Assembly (NCBI GenBank): GCA_012845835.1
Contig: JABAKD010000030.1
Span: forward strand, 7,620,805 to 7,684,804
DNA length: 64,000 bases
Direction: 5' to 3'
From: Undaria pinnatifida
Taxonomy: Eukaryota > Sar > Phaeophyceae > Laminariales > Alariaceae
In this document: positions 10,289 through 21,100 of the stretch, one piece after another
How positions within the stretch are numbered: position 1 is the first letter of the stretch
Layout of the letters: each line of letters starts with the position of its first letter
The notes under the pieces: model-generated
What the model saw: the letters and a program-made list of their open reading frames with translations, nothing else
Databases searched by the model: none
What the model was told of the DNA's origin: nothing
Translations under genes and position numbers: made by a program

Positions 10289-13200
10289 ATGATGAGGGCG
10301 TCGGCAGGAGCAGCGATGGCAACGTCCGCCTTCATTTCTGGGAGGGCCGCGGCCTTCCTATCATCGGGAGGTCTGTGGAGACACGCAGGGATCGGAAGGG
10401 CAACGACAGCGCGGTGTTTGTCAATGGCCGCCGACCAAGAAAAAGTCGGGTTTATCGGTGAGGGTTCTAAATTTTGCATACTACAAGCAAGTAATACCAG
10501 GAGGGCTTGCAAGAATGCGTGTTTCGTGATGATGTGTTGAAACCGTCGTGGTGCCATTGCGTGCACGTTTCCAAGACGCTGGACGAGGGAATGATACAAC
10601 AGCAGTACCAATAGTCTGTGGTAGCATGGTGCAGCTGAAGCCTGGTGACAACCGACAACAGCGTACAGTATAGTTGATAAAGACAGCCGGCGGAGTATAC
10701 TGCGGTCTGCAGTACCAGCCGTGTACTACAGGAATATAGAACTTGCGGCTTGCGGTGCGGTACGAATCGCTACGCCGCGTACTTGTACGTAATAAGGCTA
10801 CTCAGGGGGGCAAGAGAAAGACTGGATGGATCATCTGAAGGAGGATATATCGGTTTTTGGAATGAAATTCGAAGGATGGCGAAAGGCTGCTCAGAAGGCT
10901 GGCAGATGGTTTCGAAGAGTAGAGGAGGGAGCCGAGTTGTTCATGCGGAATTGGCATGAAACGGAGAGACGCAAAGCTGCAGAGCGACGCGCAAAGGCTG
11001 CGGCAGCGTTATCCACCGTTGGCATCTCTAAGCGGCCGGGGGGAGTGGGAAGGAGGGGGGGCGGGGAGGGGACTGGGGGAGGGGGGGAGGGGGGGGAGGG
11101 GGAAAGGGAGGAAGGGGGGAGGGGCGGAAGGGGGAGCGTCATGCCCAAGAGACTGAAGTCTGGGTTTGGCTATCATCGTATTGAAAGTTGTGGGCTTTCT
11201 AATGGCCATCACAAGATAGCACAAGACCGCCCTGACTTCTTCGCCATGTTGCGTTCTCTCCCAGGTGCCATTGATGATGGACGTGATACCCTCTGTTAGT
11301 CCAATGCCATCCTTAGCCAGTTCCTAGGGTCTGCTAGTATGACATTTTTCTTTCTTTTCTTTTTCTATTTCTTTTTTTCTTTTTTCTCTTCTTCTTTCCT
11401 TGCTTTCCTGCCTTGTCTTTTCTTGCTTTTCTTGTCTTTTTCTTCTCTTTTCCGTCTTGTTTCGTTTTTTCTTCTCTTTTCTTTCCTTTCCTTTATCTTC
11501 TTTTCTTTTCTTTGTTTCTTTTTCTCCAATTGACTTATGCCTGTCGTGCGTATGCGTAGTGATAGATACTACGTGTAATATATACGTGGTAGTCTTCCTT
11601 GGGTGGCAATCGGAATATTTGGTTTCTCCAGGCGTGAGTAGTGAGACGTATGCACCGGCCTGGACCTGGCACATCGTAGACTGACTCCCGATTTCACTTT
11701 TATATGTTTCTGGTGGAGGCATGAATTGCGTCAGCTGTGATATATGCGTGTACCACCTTGGGTTGTGTGTGTTTTTCCCTGGGGTATTCCTCAGCTCCAG
11801 AGCGACTGGAGCCTGTCCTGTGACCACGGACTTGATTATGCGAGTTAATGTGAGAACAACAACAACAACAACAACAACGTAATACAATAACAATCCATTT
11901 AAATATGATAGGCGGGGCATTGTTGTGGTGCTGCTACTACTCTGTACCGCCATTTCCATGCCGGGTACAAGGTTCCCCTCCGGGACGTGTAATAGCGCAA
12001 AAACGAAATCAATTACGCCGAGTACTTGTACCTCGTAATGCAATAACAATCCATTTAAATATGATAGGCGGGGCGTTGTTGTGGTGCTGCCATTAATACT
12101 ACTCTGTACCGCCATTTCCATGCCGGGTACAAGGTTCCCCTCCGGGACGTGCTCAAGGGAATGGCGCAAGAACGAAATCAATTCATCTACCATGGTAACA
12201 TACTCCTGGTATCATCCAGTCGCGGCTACGGTTTAAGGCTACGGAGGGACCCAAGCGTCCTCTGGTCCCCGGTTTTCCGGTAACTCTAATATCTAGATGT
12301 TTTGTCGGAACAGTAAAACACATGGCTAGGTTAACACGCTGTGTTTAGAGCTTTGGCTGGTTCGTGGAACACAGACCCGGAAACCCATGAAAAAAAGGGC
12401 TTAATCCACAGATGCTGTGAGTCTTTTCAGATCGGCGTCCCTCTGGTTCTCAGCAGAGGTCCACACCTCGACTTTGAGGCACTGCAGTGGTCAAAATTTG
12501 GGGTACACAAAACGAGATAAAAAGCGATCCCCAACAGAACGTATGCACTTCACTAGCGGGCAGCTACAGCTCCCCACAAGCAACCACACCCCGCGAAATT
12601 GAGGGACGCTTCTGGCGGGGTGTATGACGACGTGGGGTGCGCCAGCCATCAGTCGTAGGCAGCCAGAAGCGACTCTCGAGGTGTTTTCGTGAGTTCGAAC
12701 TTGCGAGTCAGCATCACCAAAAGCTAACGAAATCGCCGAAATATTTCAACTCACGCGCGGGAGCCTAGTACAACGGGTACATCACCGATGAAAAAACGGT
12801 TTTCACCAAAAGCTTGCTGCTCACCAGGCGGATGGTGTAACTCTGTAATATGTGGGGTTTAATGGCTTAGGAGAAAAGGAGAGGGACACTCGAAAGAGGG
12901 GCGGATAGTTGTGGAGTCCAAAAAAGGACTAAAAACACCTGAAAAGCTCTGTATTATTCGATCTTTGCTGCATTGTTTGTGAGATTTCGAAATAAGAATA
13001 TTGTTTGCAGATGCCATAGCCTATTTTCAAGTGGTTTTATATGTACGCGAAATGCTTCCATGCGAGCTCCTACTCAAAATATTCCTGTGCGATCCCCCGT
13101 TGCCTTGAGGGAACTCAGTTTAAGTACGTGTGTAAGAGAGGTAAAAAACAGCTAACGCTTTTCACGGGTCATGATAAGACCCACGGGTCGGGGCAGGAGG

Positions 13201-16200
13201 TTCTCAACGGGCCAAGATGTTTGAAATCTCACGGGTCGGTCAGGTGGGATCAAGATGTTTTGAAATCTCGCTGGTCGGGCCCGATCCGGTCAAGACGTTT
13301 TGAAATCTCACGGGTCCGGTCAGGTCGGGCGGTGTCTGTGGAGGTATTCAAATCTCACGGATCGGGTCGGGTCGGGTCGTGACCCGCGAGATACGGGTCA
13401 CGTGACGGGTCGGGCCACTTTGACTCGGGATTTGATTTCTTCTGACTCGCGGGTCGACCCGCAGATTTGACCCGGGGATCCGACACTTGAAAAAAAAAAA
13501 ATTACCGTTTCCTGCTCGAGGTCCTCCCGGGTGCCGATACTCTTTTTGATCGTATTCGCACGCTAAAACGTCGCCAAACGCATGTATTCATGTCTACGTC
13601 CATCCGCATCCATTACTCCCAGGCCACATATCGCCACGGGGCAAAAAAAAGGCTTAAATCGTTTTTGAGGTGTCGACCCGCGGGGCATGTCCGCGAGTCG
13701 AACCCGTGAGAGCAAAATTCTCGCGGGTCAAGGTGACCCGAGTCTGGAGGGTCGGGTCGGGCCGAGTCAAGAGGTGTTGAAGATATCACGCGTCAGGTCG
13801 GGTCGGGGTTGAGGTTTTCAAATCTACCGGGTTGGGTCGGGTCGGGTCGGGTCGGTTCAGGAGATTATTATAATCTCAAGGGTCGGGACGGGTCTGTTCA
13901 CCTGACCCGACCTGAACCGACCCGTGAAGTTTGACCTCTCCCGTGAAAAATCCTGAAAGTAGCTTGGCACACCTGTCGAAACCCCGAACTCCTTTCTCAA
14001 ATCGAAGGGATCCAGAGTAAAGTAGTTACATTCGAGATGTCGCGCTCTTCTCGTATGGCGATGCTAGCCTGGATGAGCAACGTCGGCTCTAGAAGACCGA
14101 AGAAAAACATCCAAAGCATGGCTGACCTCCATTTACATTTCGTAGAAAGCGCACTGTACATACAGCAGTACCCGATAGAATTACATTTTCTCTTGAAGTC
14201 ACTGGCAAGCACATTTAAACCCATATATTCGGTATACGATAGATTTCTCTTTATTGGTCCTTCTATATGGTGACGGTATGTGCATGCTGGAAACGCCGGA
14301 ACTATAGCGGCAACTGGCACCACTCCGCAAACTGACGCTAATGTTAAGGTACGACCTTGGAAGGTCGGTAATTATCTGCTTCCGATCGGTAATTGGCCGT
14401 TTTCGTACGATGAGATGGCGTTTTCTATTCGGGATAGTCAGGAGACGGAGATGCTTGTGCCTCCCACCCCAGATGTTGTCCGGCGCTCGGTGGAAGCTTT
14501 TTCTCTACTACGTCATCAGAGGCTAAGAAAGTGAGTAATCACCAAGGACTAGCTCAATAGACAGACCAGCGGGCAGCAACGCTTTGAGAGCTTGCCACGC
14601 GCGACATACTATACGGATCGCGCCCAAACCTCGTCGACAGTGACCGCACGGTTCGAGTTGTGCCCCCCCCCCCCCGTGGCGTATTGGCTAAAAGTGCGCG
14701 TACGAAGGGAAATGTCCGAAAACAGAGGCAAAATTTTATGTAGTTCATATACCGGTACAGCAGCAGTACCAGGTACTACTAATGGGTGCATCGCAAACGT
14801 ACGGCATGCGAGGTTCATCAGACGCCACAATTGGAAACGTCACCAGCAGTACACCAGTATATATACAGCTGCTGACGGAGAATATCAGTTGTGTCCGGTG
14901 CCATTTACAGTAGTACTAGTGGTAGACTGGATTCTATGCCTGAGGGGTCGGTAGAGTAGTGGTAACACGACCAGCGGACAAAAAAGAACTACAAAAAAAA
15001 AACCCAACCCAACCCAACCCAACCCATCCCAGCCCAACCCAACCCAACCCAACCCAACCCAATCCAACTCAACACACCCCAACATTTATTGAATATCTTC
15101 CTAACTGCATTGTTATTATCGTTTTCTGGGTCTTGGGAGAGATATATTTATCCTAACATCGCAGCCTCCTGCAATCCTCCGCGTCTCTCGTCCCCATTTT
15201 TACCGTCCCGTCTCTCCCTACTATGATACCAGCCGGGTTCTTAACTATTACCGCCAACAGTCATGTCGGATTACCAAGCCTCCGAATGGAACCGTACTAT
15301 TCGACCCCTCCACTCAAGAAAACAATAATAAAAAATCGCGCAACCCCCGGCTACCTAACTCCCCCCCCCTCCCCACCCCTCCCTCCCGTCGAAAGAAAAA
15401 AAGGGGGGAGAGGAAGAGGAAGAAGGGAGGGGTACAGACTTCTGGCTGGGTTGGCCAACCCAGTGACTACCTCAATTTGCTGACGCTCCCAGCAAGAACC
15501 TCGACTCGCTTGTGCTCGACTCGGTCTTGCTAACCTACTCATGAGGTCTGCTCCTAACAATGCGGGAGGAAGGTCGACCGTTTGCGCTCGTCTACCCCCA
15601 GGCCCAAAAACCCCTTCCCAGACCCCGATATAAACATGCCTAATTATCTCTGATAATAAACCGTGATATGCCAATCACTGCATCTACGGAGATCGTTACC
15701 TCGTCTACCGGAAAATTTATCCCTGTCAGTTTTGCTGCTCCTCTTGCACCTGACGCATGCAACGCCGGTCGTCACGTGTCCACGACCGAAGAAGGGCAGT
15801 CACAAAAGCAATTACGCATGCGCCAATTTTTAACCAAGAAATGCACGGAAAATCCGGAAGGACTGCCCAATTACATGTTACGACAGCAAGTCGGACTTCT
15901 GTCATTCTTCTTTCGCGGATCTAGTTGTGGCTCACATTGCTCGCATGAGAGATCGTACGTAGAACCTGGCAAGATCCAGCAACACCTTCAATTCCTCCGA
16001 GATTTCCACCCAGCTCAGCGATGAATTGCCCAAACGTCCAGGTTACTTGCAGCGTGGCGACCCAGTTAGATGCTGCTGTGCTGTACTGTATGGCACAGGA
16101 AAAAAAAAGAGATCGACTTTTCCTCATTCTTGTATTTTCGATTTTTTATCTTGGAAGTTAGTGTGACTGACTATTTTGATAGGATTCGAATCTTTTTCGA

Positions 16201-18053
16201 TTCCGACTCGAGTTTTTTTACTTTTTACTTTTTGAAAAAGTATGTCTTGAATTTGGGGTGAAATTTGTCTTAAAAATTGTGTTATTTTCATCTTGAAATT
16301 AGTGTCGCGGAGTTAGACATGTTTTAGGGGCGTTCCGATTGTATCCTAAATCTGAGCACACATCTGCCTGCGCGGCCCCCCACAAAGGCGGCGCCTGGTA
16401 GAGTAGCCCACCCCCCCCATGGGTCAGGGCTCGGACACGACGAAAAGGGGTAAAAAACACGCGAAGACTTAAGCCCTGTCGGCAGGCTATGCCGCAAAAC
16501 GCTCACAGGGCACGATTTTTCGGAGATCTCGTCTTAGATCTCGACGTCAAGGCCTCGCGCAGGCGCTACGGCGCTGAGCGGGCGGATCCGCGAAGCCGGC
16601 CATTGCAAGCGAGGCAGGACACCCTCAGCGAAGGAACCGCAGGGAAAGGCGGTCAGAGGCGGTAGAGATCCGCAGACTAAAAAGTGATCAGGTCCGCCTG
16701 CGAACCAAGATAGATATATTTACTTGTTCGACGACCCTTTCACGAACCTTTCCCGAAACTTGTCCTGCACCTAATTTTCTGATATATTTATCTTGCGTCG
16801 CCCGTTTTGCATCGCTTCAACCTATACGTAGAACCCCACACACTCCGACGGAACATATGTATCGGTATATAGGGAAAACAAAGTTCCCCTTCGGAGTCGG
16901 GGTGACGCAAGGTTGGTGATTTTCATCTATTAATAATATGATCAAGTGGATTGAGCGTGGAACAAAAAGTGCATATAATAGAGGGTTCATCGGCTTGGGA
17001 GCTTGGGAGATTGTTTCGGTTTACAGACGATCGATGGAGGCAGCTAGTAGTAGCATCGCGCGCGCGAACGAAAACACAGACAGCAGCAGTTACAAACCAA
17101 AAATCTCGAAATATACATATGAATATGATAAACGCCGCTCTCAACAACAGTATGTGTGTGACAAAAGTAATCGGAACGCGTTAGCACGCACTCTCGAGTG
17201 TGCCATCGGAAAAAAAGTAGGCAATATTCTTCCGTCGGAGTTGAAAAGGCTGCCGTAGAGAGTATAATAACAATCCTGTAGTATGGCATAGCTGAGCACA
17301 ACAACAAACACAGCACATGTATATATGTGCAGGAGAGAGTGAAAGCAGCACCACAGCAGCAGCAACGCACAGCAGCAGAGCAGCAGCAGCAGCAGCGGCG
17401 GGGGCAGAGGCGGGGGCAGAGGCGGCCGATGGCCCATCGAGGAATTGCGGCAGAGCAGCATCAGTGGTGTCTACAGCATCAGCCATCTGCTCAAGACCAG
17501 AGACAGCCGATTTTCGACTTTTTGAAACGTACGCAGGAGACACCAACAGCGACAGCAGCAGCAGCACAGCAGCTACACTACACAAAAAACATGATTTCAT
17601 AACAAATTGAAAGATCGCGATAAAAAACAACACAAAAAAGGCGGAAAAATGCTAAATACAGCACAGATCCGCAGAGACTTCTGGCCATATCCACGCAGCC
17701 ATGGCATGTCATGAAACGTATAGGGCTCAGTATAGGAAACATGAGATTTTGTTGAAAAAACACACGCACGGCATATACATGAGCACAACAAAACACAGCA
17801 GCACGGTTAACATGCGCAGAAGAGCGTGAGAGCAGCACCAGCAGCAGCAACACAGCAGCAGCAGCGGCGGCGGCAGGGACAGAGGCGGGCGATAACCCAG
17901 CAAGGAATGGTGGCACAGTAGCAGTAGTGTCTACAGCAGCGGCTGTGCGGCAGGAGGAGGAGCACACACACTGCACTGGCACTGACTAGGCGAGGTCATT
18001 ACCACAGACAGCCGGTTTTTTATTTTTAGAAATATAAGCAGTAGACACCAACG

Positions 18054-18110
<57 letters not shown>

Positions 18111-21100
18111 GCGGCGGCGGCGGTGCGGGGGGACTGGCGGTGGCGTTGGAAGCTCCGGTGACGGCGCTGTGGTAAAGCGGTGAACATTCAGCACTAAGTA
18201 TGACACGAGAGAGCTGATTATGATTCGGCTGACGTTATGAGCAGCCAGCTCTGAGCAGCAGCGTTTGCTGGGGGAAAAACGAAGGGCAGCAGCTGATGCA
18301 ATATTTGCAGACTACAGCCCGAAAATAAAAACGAAAGGCCCAACAGCAGGCCCGCCAGCAGGCAACAAAACCATGAAAGGCCCGCCAGCAGGCGGGGAAG
18401 CCTTACCGGCCAGCCGCATCAAATTGGTACTTAGTTCTATATTTTCGTTTCTTCCCGTCCGGCAATGTGCGCTGTCTATTTCAATCCAGTAGTGGTTGCA
18501 TACGGGCACTCATATCGTTTCTGGTGTACATCTCTTGGATATAACTCGAAAAGCCGACCCCCCCAAAGATCGAACGCTTCTGCTGTAGATTTTTTTTACC
18601 AATTTGGTGGGCGTTCAGCTTGATTTACTTCTTACATCAGCAGCAGTAGTGACTCGTCATGACTGCCTTGCATGTGTGTGTTTGTGCTTCGAGTTCGTTG
18701 CTGTAAACAACACGCCGTCGAAAGGTAACTAAATGTTTGCTTTGTAGGCGAAAAACCGCGTCCTAACCCTTTTCCCACTGTACAGTTCTAGCGGGGTTAA
18801 GCGCCAGGTGTGCACACGCTATGCTCTACGCATGTTTTCGTGTCTTGTGTCACGACTCCGATCGAAGGAACGTTCTGGCGCCCGATGCATCCCTCGAAGC
18901 GATACTCATGTGAAAGGTACTTACTGTCTTTGCGGATCGATTCGATCGGTGCTGGATGTATGATGCCCTCGCGAAATGCCTTATGATGTTTTGATCGCAG
19001 CGTACGGTAACGTACGCCAGTCTTATCACGAGTATAGTGCAGCTTCAGCAATTGGGTGGCGCGAATCTTGCTGGTTGACGACCAGGTTCCTGGTACATGG
19101 TTGTGACACCGTGTACCCCATTGATATTTAGTCGTGACACGCGATATCTCTGTCTGTGACAGGGCTGGGCATCATGGGCGATGGTATGGCCCGCAACCTG
19201 ATCAAGGGTGGGAGGGATGTCGTCGTTTGGAATAGAACCGGGAGCAAGGCGGACGATTTCAGCAAACAGACGGGTTGCCAAACCGCCGGTACCCCCAGAG
19301 AGGTGAGCGCGTGTGTGCATGTAGGCATGGTCGAAACGCAACGGAGTTTCTTGCGTGTTTTGCGCTGCAGTAATCGCAACAGAGTTAAATTGACACACGT
19401 CACATACGCGGAAGTGTGGTGTTACGGTTTATTTCACCCGTCCGCCGAAAGATAAAATACAAAAATGATCGCAAGCAGTCCGGTTCTTCGCCATCGCCTC
19501 CGCAAGTGCCGGTGTAGTATTGTCAAGCATGCAGTCGACGCCCACCAGAGAAAGGCGGCTTCCGGAATCGGATGTTGGCGGCTAGATTCCGTAGAAGCGA
19601 CCCTTGCTCGGACCCAGTTCGTCAGGGAGGGATGCCGTAGAACACTCAAAGGCGCTTCACTACGTTAGAATTTGCGTTGTAGGACCGAGGAATATGGCAG
19701 GGCAAGTTGTTATTGTTTTTCAAGGACAATACCACAAGTATGGTACGAACTCCCCACACGGAATACTCCGGAGCATGCAATACAAAAACACGCTAAAAAT
19801 AGGGTAGCATGACATACACTATGGTGGATAGATGCTCTGGAGAAGGCATTACGTAGAACGCAATTACGACGAGGGCTCTCAACACTTGTCTCACGTAAAC
19901 ACCAGCATTAGCCCGTAACCGGCGTTGAATCTTCTGCATTCATCGCCGCACCACCTAGCGCAACCCTATTGAGAGCGATCAATGCGACTTCTCCCCCCAT
20001 CCCTCCCCTTCCTCAGGTGGTGGAGCAATGCGATATCACGTACAGCATGCTGTCAACCCCAGAGGCCGCTGCTGACGTCTTCTTTGACCCGGAGGATGGC
20101 GTGCTGGCGGGTCTCTCAGAGGGCAAAAACCTAGTCGACTGTGCCACTCTGCAGGTGGAGGTAAGCCAGAGATCGTAAACCTCGACCTCAGCCGTGCTCT
20201 GTCACTACGGCGCTAAAGGTTTGGTTTGCTTTCGTGCCGGACGCAGGCGTGTGGCAACCGGCGACAACAAGTAGGGCGCGAGAGAATGCAGGACGGGTGA
20301 CGAGCAGACGGTGCTTCGCTGAAAGGTTCTTTCGTGCCCGTGCGTGTTCGCGACACACATACAATTTGTTGCTGTAAATGTGCCACTGCGCTGCGGCAAA
20401 ACTGAAACGGCTTGCGCAAGTGTTAAGGTCGGTAGCGCCTGTTGCTAGATCAGGCGAGTGCGCTTCGGCCACGGGGTGCGGGACTGTAAGCAAACCTGAC
20501 GAGAAGATTTTCAAGCTGTAGCGATCGTTTCGATTCGTCGCTCGGATGACGATAGCTAAATAGCGATATATGCTTGTTACGATAGAGGTGGCTTTTTTGG
20601 GGGCAAATAATTTCTGCCTGACTGTCCCCCGACTGAGGAACCAGCCAAAATCGTTGGAACACCGTTGTCGTTTTTAACTCGTACCAGGTACTCGTTCCAT
20701 AACCAGGTCATGCGCGTTGTTCGTCGGGTTCCCTCTTTCATTTTTTCACGAACACAATGGTTTAAGTGAAGGTAGAGGGCCCCCTAAGTGAGGAACCCCA
20801 TGAAGAGTTATTAATAGGTGCACCTCTACCGTGGGATGCGTCTGTACCACTGTATATGTACCACTGGTTGTAACCGCGTCTGCTCTGAACTGGTGCAATG
20901 TTTTTTGACGACGGCACCACACTGTCGGTGAACATCAAGTACGTTTCCGTCGTTGTCGAGATCGGCTTCATGCATGTTTTTTCGACTGAAGCGGGGCTCG
21001 TTCCTGCGTGCGGCCACAGGACATGCAAGACATGTACAGCGAGGCTACCGGGAAGGGTGCTAAATTTCTCGAGGCACCGGTCTCCGGAAGCAAGGTACGG

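Larger units (their letters stand above)
10458..19162 (+). other. 8.7 kb first intron of the dehydrogenase, repeat-filled
   Basis: The donor G|GTGAGG and acceptor CTGTGACAG are consistent, and joining restores GFIGLGIMG exactly. The intron holds a purine tract, a pyrimidine tract, a roughly 156 bp direct repeat, a GGGTC-rich block, an AACCC array, a duplicated CAG block and a dispersed repeat, listed separately. I found no additional dehydrogenase exon; the junction needs none. One coding-like open frame lies at 10826-11299. Confidence 0.85.

Noticed and set aside
11324-12193. 289-codon minus-strand open frame
   Set aside because: It is produced by the 156-bp direct repeat and the T/C tract read in reverse (Lys/Glu-rich). 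There is no domain and its two halves repeat each other.
18056-18121. CAG tract as a polyglutamine-coding exon
   Set aside because: The dehydrogenase exons on either side join exactly without it, and no splice sites frame it.
17181-18206. Long Ala/Gln/Ser or Cys-rich open frames in several frames
   Set aside because: They are generated by CAG repeats inside intron 1; all frames and both strands stay open equally.
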